NCBI RefSeq assembly: GCF_000499385.1
Contig: NW_013655336.1
Location: forward strand, 109,367 to 173,366
From: Eimeria necatrix
Lineage: Eukaryota > Apicomplexa > Conoidasida > Eucoccidiorida > Eimeriidae
Reading direction: 5' to 3'
Length of the DNA: 64,000 nucleotides
Position numbers and translations under genes: made by a program. Below the pieces are notes generated by a model. The model was given only the letters and a program-made list of their open reading frames with translations, did not search any database and was not told where the DNA came from. Positions 21,701 to 33,547 of this stretch are shown piece after piece (position 1 is the first letter of the stretch; each line of letters begins with the position of its first letter).

Positions 21701-24700
21701 AGAAATCCTTGGGCGTAGAAACGCAGTACTGTAGTGAAGTTTGCAAGTGCGTGCACGGGTCCCACGAGCAAGGAGTGCCTAAGACGACGGAACTGTCCAT
21801 ACCAGACGCTGCTCTGCTGCTGCTTGCTGCGCTGCTATACAGGTCGACACGGTTGCCGTTAGATGAAAATGGATTCTTGCGAGTTTTGCCGACACTCCAA
21901 TGTGTTGACTACCCAAGCATATTCGCTGCAGGTACAGTGCGGCGCAGGTTTTTCTGCAGCTGCTATCTGTGCGACGCTCCCCCCGCACAGGCAATTTGGT
22001 ACTTTTGGCAACTTGATACGTATGTTTCCACTGCTGCTGCTTTGCTGCTGTAGGCCACACGGCTAGCATCGTGGGTCACATTCGCCCGAAGGCTGGGGTG
22101 TATGCAGGTGAGTACGGCTGCAGCTTCTGCTCTGGCCTATTTTGCTGCAGTTGCCCTTTCGGCTAACGCTGGCACTGTTGGATATAATTTGTTTAGACGC
22201 TGCGTCTTGTGGGGCGTGGATGTGCCATTCGCTTCTGTGTGCATTTGCATTTGATGCATGCCCGCACACACCTTAGTTTTTGTACATTCAAGACCAAACC
22301 AAGGAAACTTCATGAGGGATGGGATGGGGCATTATTTTTGGGCGCGTCTGCTGCTCTTCGAGCGTACATGTGTGCAACTCGTGGATGGTGTGTTGAGTGC
22401 TTGTTGGTTTCCTTAGTGCGTGCCGCTCCCGTCATCGAAAGCAATATATGGAGATTATTGAGAGGAGAGACGCTTGAAGTTTGGAAGCCCCAGGGCTCCT
22501 TCATGTCACTTCTTGTGACTGGCAAAAGTGAAGCCGCTCTATGCAAAGGGGCCTTCGTCTTTCATGGCAACTGGGTCTGGAAACTCAAGGTGCGCTGCTG
22601 CACATTCTGTTGCCGTGGCGCCTGCTGCGGTGCTGATGCTCTTGTTGTTGCTTTGGTTACTTTCGCAAGTGCTTTGCTGCAAGTGTTGTGCTGCCATGCC
22701 CTGCAGATGCTGTTTTCCACTGCTGCCAACCTCGCTGTTGCTACTGTTGTTGCATGTGTGTGAGTTCTGCTGTGGCGGTATGTACCTCTCTGCTCACTGC
22801 TTGTGTCGCCACTCCCTATGTTGCTGCTGCTGTTGTTGTTACAGAAAGCAATCGATTCAAACTGGCTATGCAGCCACCGCGACTTTCCCGGGCCTACTGC
22901 ATCCCCCAGCGCCCCTCCTGGGCCTCAGCGATCCACTTCGTTTTTGGGGCTCAAGGAACTTGGGGCTGCTGCTGCATTCGGTGCTGAGGCACTGAGTACT
23001 TGGGTGTCCGCAGCGATCGCCTCCGAGCCGCCCGTTCAGGGTCCCGCAATCGGAGTGAGTCAGCAGTCCACACTTGCTCCCAATTGTGCTGTTATGCCAA
23101 CTTGGCTCGTCTCCGTTCCTTTTTTGTCTCTGCAGTGTGTGCACTGTTTTGATTGTTGCATTACTTGCTCCGTTCGCGTTTGTACCTCCCAAGTGGTTAT
23201 TGCCAACTGCATTGTGCACTGTCGCATCTTGGTTTCTTGTGTCTGCCTGTTGTGTGTGTACTCTGTCCCTCTCGTATTCTGTAGATTTTCCTTCTTACCA
23301 TGTGCCTTTTCCGCTTTTGTTTACAATTCAGGATCTGCCACACCCCTGCATGTCGATATTCGCGACTCTTCTCTCCAAGGCCGCAGGGGCTCGCTCCAAA
23401 GGCTGCACGGGGGCTTCTCGGTGCGCTGGCTGCTCAAGCAAAATACCGCAGCGCGTCGTCTCTGCGGCTTTGCAACAGCTGCGCCACCACAATTTCCAGG
23501 TTCAGCAACTACACGACCGAGAGGCTCAGCTGCAGCAGCTGCAGCAGCAGCCGGGGGCTGACGATCAGCAAGATTGGGATCAGGAGAAGCCCCTCTTCGC
23601 CCGTCCAGAGGTTATATGCGGTCTAAAGACCCCTGATGACTGCTGTTTGTTTTCCCCAGTCCCTTTAGATGGCCTGCTGGAGACAGCTGGCGTGACGGCA
23701 CCCCCTGTGCCCCTCCTTGCCCAGAGTGTGGATTTCTTTAGGTAATAAGAGCGTACAATACTACATTTCGTACACTTTTAAATTAAACTTGCTTTGGGCG
23801 TGAATATGGTGTCCGGCCTCCCCTTCTCTCTCACCCGACATAGCTCTTGTTCGTTTTGCTGTATTTGTCCCTCTCCGTCTCTGCACGAGTTGAATATTGC
23901 TTGTTTCTTGGTATGAAGTTATTGGCACGTGCCTATTAGGGGCGCGCTTCTTTCTACCTTACAACGTTGAACTCAGCTTTCCTGTATCCGCGTCGGTCCG
24001 TTTCCTTTATTTCGAAAGGCCGAGAACTGCGGACATTGATGTCCACACTTTTTTCTTTTTGTTGATCTTGCTCTGTTTCAGACTGTTTACAGGCGACCTG
24101 TACACTATGGGCCGCGTAGCAGCAGCCCACGCCCTCTCCGATCTGTACGCTTGTGGCGCGGAGCCTTTAACGGCCCTAGCCGTCACTCTCATGCAAAAAG
24201 CGCCTCCTGAGCTGGTGCGTCGCTGTTGTACCGCTGTACGTGCTGATGCCTTTGTGCAGCCGTTGCCTCTGTTTGGAGGGGATCCCGGTTATTGTTGCTG
24301 CTCGTTGCTTTAGGCCCTGCCGCCTTTGCTATCTGTGCATGCATGGCCTGGCCGGTGGCAACGTTTTGGTGCGACAGCTTTCAGGGCCGTAGTATGGGCT
24401 GCTTTTTCTCTTTTTTGCTGTTGCAGCAAGCAAACAATTTGCTGCAGTTTTTATGCGGGGCAAGCAGTGTCTTCTCTGCTGAGGGCTGCGAGCTCAGCGG
24501 CGGTCATTCTGCCGCGGGCGATGGCCCCTCAGCTGCAGGCTTTTGCGTCACTGGACGGATATTCTATCCTTCTCCGCCTGGCGCATCATCAGCAAAGACG
24601 AACTCGAGCAAAGGAGGCAATGACGAGAAACGGCGGCAGCAGCAGCAGGCAGTAATGGCACCAGGCAAACCCTTGGCTCCTGGCTTCCTTCTACGGAAAG

Positions 24701-25970
24701 GTAGCACTGGTGTTACCGAGGGCTGTGTGCTACTGCTGACGAAGGGCATTGGGACTGGAGTCATATTTGCGGCCCATGCAAAGAGCCGAGCAAAAGGAGG
24801 GTGAGGCGCTGCTCTTTCGCATCTGTGGCTTCTTCTGCAGGCTTATGCTGCTAGTTTAGCGTTTGGTGCGGTGTCTTTATGGCCGCTTGTTACTGTGGAT
24901 GTTAATGCTGCAGTTGGGTGGAGGCAGCGCTGCAACAAATGCAGCAGACGAATAGGGCGGCTATGCATGCACTGGTTCAGCACGGGGCGACGGCATGCAC
25001 CGACATAACTGGTGAGTTCCTGTTATTTCTATTGCGGTACACCTGGCAAACTAGAACAGCAGAGCCTTTTGGCCATTCCAGACTCCAAGGGGGGGCTGCA
25101 GCAAGCTTAGCAGCCACAAAGTCGACCTGGTCATGAGATTTGGGCTGGTCCAATGATCCGTAAGGTTTTGTTGCTGTTGTTTTTGGTGCAGGTTTTGGCT
25201 TGCTAGGCCATTTGCTGGAAGTGGTGGACACGTCGAACAGGGCACTTGCAAAATTGAACCGCGCTGATGGATCAGCAGAAGCAGAAGGCGGCGCCAACCT
25301 GGTGGGAGCCCGTGTTTGGCTCGGCAGGATCCCGCTATTGCCTGGGGCCGCTGAGCTCACCCGAAAGGGGGTTGCTGCATCTCTTTTTGTGGAGAACGCC
25401 GCAACGGGAGCACGCCGTCTGTCTGTCTTGTCTGAAGATGAAGTGGAGGCCGAAGCACCTTTGGGCTCTCTCCACCTCGGTAATGTCAGGGGCCTTTCTC
25501 CGTCGAATGAGAAGCTAGGCGACGAACGCGAGCTGCTGCAAGCGCTTCAACAGCAGCTGCGGGGGCCCTGCTGCTGCCGTGCTTCTTTGCCTGCGGAGGC
25601 GGACAAGCTGGAGGGTCCGGCCAGAGAGGAGACGGCGGTGCAGAGCAGCTTATGGAGCTACAGTAACGTGAACGAAAGGGAAAGCAGCCGCAGTTGCTGT
25701 TGTTGCAGTCCTTGTTCAGACTCCTCAATCGTCTTCCCGCTGCTTTTCGACCCACAAACTAGCGGGGGACTGCTCGCTGCAGTCCCTGCTGAAGCTGCTG
25801 CATCTTGCCTGGCAGCGCTGCGGGTTCACACGGCGGCTGTGGCCATCGGAGACATAATATCACTTCCTCCTGACGCTGCAGCTAACAGCAGCCTCACTCG
25901 CAACAAGCCAATCCAAATCATCGCCGCATATACAGAGACTGCAGCAGATACTGCCAGTAGCTGCAAGTAG
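18770..25970 (+). CDS. FAD/NAD(P)H oxidoreductase (NDH-2-like) fused to selenide, water dikinase (SelD)
   Basis: Exons, with nearly all phases consistent: 18770-19295, 19830-19983, 20205-20298, about 20608-21203, 21509-21690, 21843-21931, 22054-22107, 22417-22589, 22845-23054, 23332-23741, 24082-24235, 24427-24800, 24914-25011 and 25192-25970. The N-terminal half is a pyridine-nucleotide disulfide oxidoreductase fold: VVLVGAGQAHLDVLRLWGL (FAD site), LYSAMVPG, FDVLSIDTGSKP, ILVIGGGAVGVEMALAL (NAD site), ENGFLRVLPTLQCVDYPSIF, IRPKAGVYA and FVFHGNWVWKLK. The C-terminal half is selenophosphate synthetase: RCAGCSSKIPQRVV with the catalytic Cys as TGC plus the essential Lys, AQSVDFFR, GDLYTMGRVAAAHALSDLYA, GGHSA, NRAAMHALVQHGATACTDIT-GFGLLGHLLEV and LLFDPQTSGGLL. 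The same fusion is known in cyanobacteria and some algae. It makes selenophosphate from selenide and ATP; the flavin half may reduce the selenium donor (inference). Poly-Gln/Ser insertions occur. The first exon's start and the exon 3/4 junction are uncertain. Confidence 0.9.
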
Positions 25971-27251
25971 ATGCAGCAGGAGCAGTGGGAACGGCCGCTG
26001 CCGTTCCTGTGTTGACAGTGAGTGCCTCTAGGTTATGGCCATTTAGAAATGAGCTCTTGGAGAATATTTTGGTTAAGGAAGCGCGAAACTGGCTGCTGCT
26101 GCATCAGCTTTTGAAGCTGCAGTTGTTGCAGTTTCGGATCTGCACCCTCATGCGAAGCTGCTTCAACCCATCCACGAATCCCATGTTGCTACAGCTGCAG
26201 TTGATGCCACATCTGCGTTTATGCTCTTGCAACGTTTGAAATTGGAGGCAATGAGGGCTCACTGCAGCAGCAGCTTCTGCTGCAGCTGCTGTTGTGGCAG
26301 TGCCTAGGCAGGCAGGCAGCAGCAGCATGACATGTGAGTCCGTAAACTCCATGCATGCAAGAAATCATGTTTCCCGGGCCTTCATAACCGCAGCAAGAGC
26401 TGATGCTGCTGCTGCTATTATGAAGGTTACGAGAGGCCGGCAGAGTTTATCCGGCCCTCCGGTGCCATGGGAAGTATTTGTTTTATATGATTGCAGCATT
26501 TGAGGTGTAAATGCGCCTCACGCCGGGAGACAGGATGTCTTCAGTGACTGGTTGTTTCGTTTAAGTAACTGCACACTCATCCGTTGGAGCCTTTGTCCAG
26601 AGTGTCTTTTATTTGTGCCTCGCTTCGTCTGAACCGCGCTCCATTTCCTCTCCTCATTTTCAGTTATGTCTTTAGCTTATTTCGGCTTCGTCTATGCCCT
26701 CGCTGGGTCTCAACGGGTTTTCTTTCAAGACGCCTAGAACGTATTGCCTCGTGTTTTGCTGTTTGTGTCGGCTTTTCTTTATATGCCAGTTCCCGTGGTT
26801 CACACTTTATGTGGTTCTTGCTGTCGGAGCCTGCGCGAGCTGTATTCCCAGATCCACTTGCTCCACGGGTGTGTATTCTCCTTGTATATCCTTGTGGCGA
26901 TCTTTGTATGTCGTCTACGCCTCTAGCCTCTCAGCTTTCTCCTGTGTGTCACCCTGTTGTAAATACTTCCTCGCTCTTTGTCTTTCTGTTCGTGTCCGCC
27001 CCACTCCTGACACTGCTTGTATCCCCTTCTAACCCGTCGCTTTCTTCGCAGCAGGAGCTGCTTGCTTATCTGACATACCGTGAGCTGAGGAACCCATGCT
27101 ACGCGTTGACTGACAGATAAAAGACTGTGAATACGTAATCCGCAGTAGAAGATTGCGGCTAGTTTCTTGAATCTTTTTGAATTGCTGAAGTCTATGTCTA
27201 TTCATACAAATTGGTCAGCTACTGCAAACAGACTGCTATAGTACTCGCTGC
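25971..27251. other. Intergenic between convergent genes
   Basis: Lies between the stops of the SelD fusion and the DHHC gene. CTG-rich up to about 26.45 kb, then a pyrimidine-rich plus strand whose long hydrophobic open frames look like composition artefacts. I see no gene. Confidence 0.4.
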
Positions 27252-30200
27252 TCATAAAGAGTGCAAGGGGACAGAGGACAAAAACGCAGCTACAACACCT
27301 TCCGAGTCGTACGTAATTGCCCCTTCGGGCTCCACAGGTGCAGACAAGTCTTTTAATGCACGGAATGTGCAAGCTCTCATGTCTTGAATTCGGTTTTCAC
27401 CATACACCTGGGGACGCTTACATGTAGCTGCTGTCGCTGCTGCTGAATGGCTCAGCGGGCGAGCACGCAGCGGCAGCAAGGAGCTCGCATGCACAGTGGC
27501 AGGTGGGGAGGGCCTGAAGTGAGGCACAGAAAAACCAGGGCAGAGGACTTAAAGACAGATGGGACACGAAAGCTACAGAAGGGAACGCCCACAAACGGTC
27601 AAAGAGAAACGCGCCGGACAAAGCCAAAGGAAGATGTGTTGGGCAGAATGGTCAAAGGGACACGGAATTCGTCCAGTATTAAGCCACTGTGAAGCCCACA
27701 TACAGAACCAACACGCAAGGAACTGAGGCAACAGTAAAGAAGTACACGGACAAAGCTACAAAGAACACAGAACATGTGGAAGCCAGCTGCGCCGGAATGA
27801 AACAAATGACGAGAGACAATGGGTGGGGGAGGCACGAGGGAAGGCAGAAAGTTGCGAGGGAACGAAGCAATGCGCGAAAAAGTGGAGGAGACAAAAGGCA
27901 AGCAAAAGTGGAGTGAGGCTTTAGTTCACAAAAGAAGCCAGGAAACTGGAGATGACAAAAGAAAACAATGGCAAATGGGGCCATACACACAGACAAACAC
28001 TGACCCGGCCTCCACCAGAGCTCCCCCTGCGGCCCACGGCATTCGTCGCGGCAGCGGCCGCAGCACCGCAGGGGAAGCGCCGGCATCCAATACACTCGTA
28101 AATTGTGGAGGAAGCTGCGCGAGAAGGGCGACCCGGCTGTTTCGTCCAAGCCCTGCACACTCGGCAACGAGGCAGAAGCACGGCTCCAAACGGAAGCCAG
28201 CGAGAGTTGACAGAAACACAGGACCCACGATCCCAGACAGCTATAAATGTTACGGAGGCAAAACACAAAAGGAAGAAACTGAGCAGCAACCAACAGAGCC
28301 GCAGTAAACGGCAAACAAAGAAATATGGACAAAAAAGACAGCAGGCACGAACGAAAAGTCCGGAATACGGAGAGGCATAACCCAAGTAAACACTGAAGAG
28401 ACTCTAAGAAGAGTAAGGAAGTCATGATCGCCCAGGAAATGGGTCAAAGAACGCGAACAGGCTACAGAGGATCACGAAGGCCGCACGCAGCAGAGGGATA
28501 TGACCACATGAAATGTGGATGACGTCTCCAGGTGTGTGTTTCAGTCTCGTCTGCTTCTGGGTAGCATCGTTTGTAGTATCCTTGTAGTGCAGATACCTTC
28601 AAGTATGAAATTCGAGTCCACGCCAGCTGTTCCCACGTTGTCAAATTCAAACACATTAGCAGCAAGTGGTAGCCCGCGAGGCAGCCAACCAGCAAAAGAA
28701 GGCCAAGCAGGAAAAAAAAGCTAAAAATTACCAGCAAGCACAGCCCCGCTCCCCTGCAGCAACATGCAAGCAAGCGCAAATAAAAAGCTTCCGAATCTAA
28801 AAAACAAGTTGAAAGCAATATATTTTACCTTAATAATATTCATTGTGCGAGACAGAAAGTACGCCATGAAAGGCGAACCCACACACGCTGATAATACAGC
28901 ACAGACACGCAGCTTCGTGAGAGAAAGAGGCTGACATAGCCTCATGAAGCCCAGAAACTGCCGCAGATGTCCGGCGCAAACTACATAGACCTGTCGCCTC
29001 GAGCTGGAGCAGCAGCAGTGTTAGCAGCAGCAGCGTAAACAGCAGGTGCTCAGTCGCACCAGTCAGTTTTAACGTCCATCGGAAGCAGCAGCAGCCGCAC
29101 ACACTGAACTGTGCATACACCTGCCTCGAGCACCTGCAGAAGCAGGTATACCATAAAGTGGGGGCGGCTCTTCTCCCCCACACAGCTCCCTGTATGAGCA
29201 GCAGGCAAAAAAAGCAGTCTTCACACTAATAGAGTTGCTAGAGCGTCAGCAGCAGCAGAGGCAACAACAGTGAAATTACGTGGTCCACGAAGTGTGTCAC
29301 GCCACCACACGCTGCAGTACTACAAACACAACGCAGTAACTCTAATTTCGCCTGTTAAGGACGTTAAATGCCAGTAGCAGACCGATCCAAGGGCAGTGAT
29401 GGTCGTGGGTGCGAATGCAGACGCCGCAGTCCGCGCAGTGCTTTGTCCTCAATGGCTGCAACGCAGCAGGATGCTTGCGACGATCCATACACCCACAAGG
29501 ATTGCTGCGGCTACTGCTGCTACTTTCGCGCCTTCTGCCGCTTCTGCTGCTTTTGGTTTTGCTGCTTTTGCCTACCTGATACATGCAGCACCGATCACAG
29601 AAACGCAGCCTCACTCCATATTGACACAACTGTCTTTTCCTAACAGAAAAAGGAACGGCAGCAACCGTAGTAGTTCCCGCTGCTGTTGTTGCTTCAGTCA
29701 CTGTCGTAGATGCTGTAGACGTTGGGACATATGAAGAATCGGGAGGCTTTGCTCGGCCCAGCTGCACCATCTCCCATTCCTGCTGCTGCTTCTGTGTACT
29801 GTGCGGAAGAGCGGCTTCAAGCTCGTCTGCCATGGATGCTGCCACGGCAATATCTGATGCAGGGGCACCTGATGTACTGGCAGCAGCAGCTGCTTCTGTT
29901 GGCCTATTGGCATCCTTTCGACCACTCTGTGGTCCCTGAACATGGATGGAAACATCGGGAGCTGCTGCTGCATGGTCGTAGGCTGCTGTCGTCCCTGCTG
30001 CTTCTGCGGCTATCTGGCGCTGGCGTCTGCTCTGCTCCCGGAGCTTCTTCTGTGCCTCCATCTGTGCTGTGTCCGCCGCTGCGGCAGCGGCTGCAGCAGC
30101 GGCTGCCGCTACTGTTTGACTCTCCTGAGGCACGTGGTGAGCGCTACTGCCGAATCTACTACTGCGTCTACCAGATGTGGGCCCCTCTCCGTTGCTCCTG

Positions 30201-32047
30201 CTGCTGCTGCTGTCACTTTCGCTGCCACCGCTGCTTCCTTCCCTGCTGCTGCTTCTGCTGCTGCACTCAGCGGGATGCCTTCTTCGGGTTGCCCTGTAGC
30301 CCCGCCGGCTCCGCTGCCTCCTTCTGCTCCTTCTGGAGTCGAAGTGAAGCACATTGTTGCAACTTACGTACACCTGACGAAGCGACGCCCCATGGGGTCC
30401 GCCAGCTGGCCAAATGTCAGCAGGCACGCCACAAATAGATGCAGCGGAAAGTCGTTGCTTCTTCTGTCCCCGCAATCCCTTCTGCTGATGCTGCTCCTGC
30501 ATGTGCTGCTGCTGCTCCTCCTCCTCCTCCCACTGCGTGTGACTTTCGTCGGGGGGCATCGCTGAGGGCGCATTTCGAGAAACGACAGGTAAGGGGCTGC
30601 TCTCCCGTCGTTGCCGCTGTTGCTGCTGCGGCAGCTGCTGCTGCATCAGAGGGTACGGCATCAGCGACACTCCAGTAATCGCTGTTCTGTCTTCGTCGCT
30701 CGAGCTTTTAAGTAACGGCGCCCCAAAATGTTGCTCTTGCCGAAAGCGCTGTTGCTGCTGTAGAGTCTGCTGCTGCACCTGCTCATGTTCGCGCTGCTCT
30801 TCGTGTTGATCCTGCATTATCGTCGGTGGCTCCGCTTGCTGCGAGAGGCTCAGAAATTTAGCACTGCCACAGGCTACTGGCGGTGCGGGCACACGCGTGC
30901 TGCGGCTGCTGCTGCTGCTGCTACTGCGCGTCCGAGGAAGCACAGGCAAGTCTCCGTTCGTTTCTTCTTCACAAAAAATGTCCAAGCTCGCGCTGCTGCT
31001 GATACTTTGGTTACTGCTGCTGCTGTTGCGGCCGCGAGGAGCAGCGGTGAGTCTGCCGGTCACCCGTAAAGAGTTATCATGGCCGTCGCTGCTGCTGCTG
31101 AAGCTGCTGCTGCTGAGCTGACGAGGGGCCTCATAGTCCTTTCGGCGCCTCCTAAAGAAACGGGGAAGCTGCCGAACTCCCTTTGGCGTAGTTCGTTGCC
31201 AGCGCTGCTGCCGACCGCGTGCTACTGCTGCTGCTGCTGCTGCTGCTGCCGCAGCTGCCTCTGTCGCCGCTTTTGTGTAGTAGCAGCTCTCTTTTGTGCT
31301 GCAGTTACTGCTGCTGCTTTCCCAGCTGTCGTCGTCCTCGAGTTCAAAGCGCCGCAACCGACTGCTGCTGCTGCTGCGGCGGCGTTTTAGCATCTGCCGC
31401 TGCTCCGGAGGCAGCAGCAGCGAGGGACAATAGCGCAACACGCCCCTGCAGCAATGCAGCAATTACACAGCAGCAAAACTCCAGCGGCTGCAGCCGAAGG
31501 CGGTAGGAGGAGCAGCAGGAATAGCGTGGCAGTGGCAGCAGCAGTAGCAATAGCAGCAAGTTGCAACTGCAGCAAAGTAGCACTACCTATGTGAGCGCCC
31601 AGCACCAAGCCTAGACAAAAGCAACAGCAACACCAGCAACGGAAGCAGCACCGGCATGCCTTACGGATCTGTGCTTGCAGCTACGAAGTAAGCGGCGACG
31701 GTAGCAGCAGCCACAAGCCACGTTGCTGCACCCCCAGCATCTGAAAAGGAGAATAAGGAAGGGTGTATAGCCACCAGGGCACCAAGTATGCCACACCGCA
31801 GCAGCAGCAGCACAAAGCCTACACAGAGTGGCCCAGGGGAGCCGCAGTCGTCATCGTCACAGACTGTTTCATCGTAGGCTGTAGCGGGAGAGGATGAGAT
31901 TTCGAAGGTGGCCACGCTGCTATCATAGCTTCTTGCTTCTTCCCTGAACCTTGCTTCTGCTGCCGTTTCTGCTGCTTCGACTTGCAGGTGCGGGCGCATG
32001 GGAGACCTGTGAGGGGCAGCGGCAGCGGAGGTCGCGGCCATGGCCAA
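27252..32047 (-). CDS. DHHC-type palmitoyltransferase with very large low-complexity insertion
   Basis: Exons: 32047-31665, 31445-29383, 28980 to about 28870, about 28776-28597, 28152-28005 and 27442-27252. Exon 1 holds two membrane helices (PLCVGFVLLLLRCGILGALV and AATWLVAAATVAAYFVAA) and ends with the TDPG motif across the splice. Exon 2 carries about 600 residues of Ser/Arg/Gln/Ala low complexity. The Cys-rich domain follows: CDRC, then RTKHCADCGVCIRTHDHHCP with the catalytic DHHC. Exon 3 has the CAGHLRQFLGF segment and helix 3. Exon 4 has helix 4 and the family TTxE motif (LTTWEQLAWTRISYLK). Exon 5 has the PFSRSFLHNLR block, the PaCCT-like motif. The enzyme S-acylates proteins at a membrane. 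DHHC enzymes normally have a TM2-CRD loop of 50-100 residues; this one is about ten times longer. The exon 3/4 junction is ambiguous. Confidence 0.88.
31209..31260. repeat. (CTG/CAG)n run encoding poly-Ala in the DHHC protein
   Basis: Near-perfect trinucleotide run. On the minus strand in the gene frame it is read as Ala; one frame over it is Gln or Ser. It is representative of many such runs in the window. Confidence 0.8.
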
Positions 32048-32511
32048 CTTTGTTGTGCTTTCACTGCTGTCACAGCTGCCCTCGCTGCTGCTGTTAACGC
32101 TGTCCTTGCCCTTGCTACGCTTTATCTCTTATTTTTGTCACCCCAATGCAACGGCGAGCTCCAATGCACCTTGAGGTACCCCCTACGTGCGCGACCTGAC
32201 ACAACTGCTGCTACTGCTGCTGCTGCGCCTACAAGTCCTCTTAGTCCAGGAAATGGCAATTAGGCTGCGTATGGCTTTCCTGCATCTGTTATTCTTGTTG
32301 TTGGTGGTGCTGCTGCTGCAGCACTACTTCGCATTTGCAATGCGAAACGTGATGCTGCTCCCGCAACTTTTGCTGCTGCTTGCGTTCCTGCTATTCTTGT
32401 TGCTATTTCTTTTCCAGCTGCTGTCTCTGCTAGTCCTCCTGCTGTTGGTTTCGCTGCGTCTGAGGACGCCGCTTCAGCTGCTGTGTTATCAGAGCATTCC
32501 GCCCACAGGGG
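32048..32511. other. CTG-rich intergenic stretch
   Basis: Dense CTG units give long Leu-rich frames on the plus strand, which I take as composition artefacts. It is the upstream side of the DHHC gene. Confidence 0.4.
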
Positions 32512-33534
32512 TCAGGAGAAAGGTTTGGGGCCGGCCGCCGAAGCCCAATCGCAGCAGCCAGTGTGTAAACAAGCCTCGGACAGTCTCAATCTGCTGCTGT
32601 TCAAGGCGCTGTTCTTCTGCTGCTGTTGAAGGGACGGGGTTGCCGCTGGTTGCTGCAGCAGAGAAACTTCCGGAATGCCTAGTTGCGCCCGCACTTGTTG
32701 CTGCTGCTGCCGCTTCCGCTGCTCTTCAAACCAATGACGATCCACTTCCAAAAGTCCTCAGAAGAGGCCTCATTGCTGGTGACATTCAGTGGTGCTGCTG
32801 GCGTTCGCGTCGCTGGTGCTGCTGTTGCCCATGCTTAAGACACGGGAACTCCAGAGCTCCCAGGGGAGAGTTCCGAAGATTCCTCCCGTTTTGGCGGGAA
32901 AAGAGGTGTTTGGGGAGGAGCCATGCGCACAACCCACAACTGCAGACATAATATCTCTGGATCTGATTTTTCTGGCTATTGCAGCCGCTGCCGCTGCCGC
33001 CGCTGATGATCCTGCACCGACTGCTCGCAGCCTGCACAGTTCCCGCCGACTTCCACATATTCTTTGCTCTGTTTGCACCCTAACTGATGTAAATATGTTG
33101 AGTAGGACTTTTCGTGCACATGCTGCTACTCTGAGCTGCTCAGACATAACCACTCGTACCACACTCGACGGCAGCTGCAGGGGCCCCTGCAGCAGCCGCA
33201 GCATCTGCAGCAGTAACACCCTCAAAAGTAGCATCAAGTACTGCGGCACTGCTTGTGAAGCCCACTTACGAGGCTGGGAGGCGGCAGCAGTATGCGAAGT
33301 GTACTTCCTGCGGACGGGTTAGCAGCAGCTGCAGCTGCTGTTGCAGCTGCTGTGCTGCAGCGACAACAGCGGAACCCCACCACAAGAAGAAGACTTCTCT
33401 GAGTGCCTGACGCACAGGGAAGTCTCCTGTTGAGCACAAATAGCAGCAGCCGGCGCTGCATAGCGGAGCCGAGGGCGGAGCAACTGCTGAAACGGCAAGG
33501 GCAGCAGCACAAGTAACGGTGGCAGCATCAGCAA
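32512..33534 (-). CDS. Possible multi-exon minus-strand gene, unrecognised
   Basis: Three minus-strand stretches read like protein: 33460-33285 (GDFPVRQALREVFFLWWGS followed by a Gln-rich helix, ending near a strong CTCGTAAGT donor), 33207-32780 (SSVVRVVMSEQLRVAACARK, VLLNIFTSVRVQTEQRI) and 32751-32512 (HWFEEQRKRQQQQQVRAQLG). The phases of the obvious splice sites do not all agree, so the model is not resolved. I recognise no family. It could be one helical protein or two short genes. It diverges from the TBC-domain gene that starts at 33548. Confidence 0.3.
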
Positions 33535-33547
33535 TTAATCACCAGCT

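Noticed and set aside
23400..23470. Selenocysteine at the SelD catalytic site
   Set aside because: The codon is TGC, not TGA, and the frame needs no recoding.
26584..27120. Hydrophobic 178-codon plus-strand frame
   Set aside because: Comes from pyrimidine-rich DNA, shows no motif and lacks neighbouring exons. Similar frames occur in introns throughout the window.
29722..30565. Long plus-strand open frames rich in Cys, Leu and Ser
   Set aside because: They mirror the repeat-rich second exon of the DHHC gene on the other strand and contain no domain.
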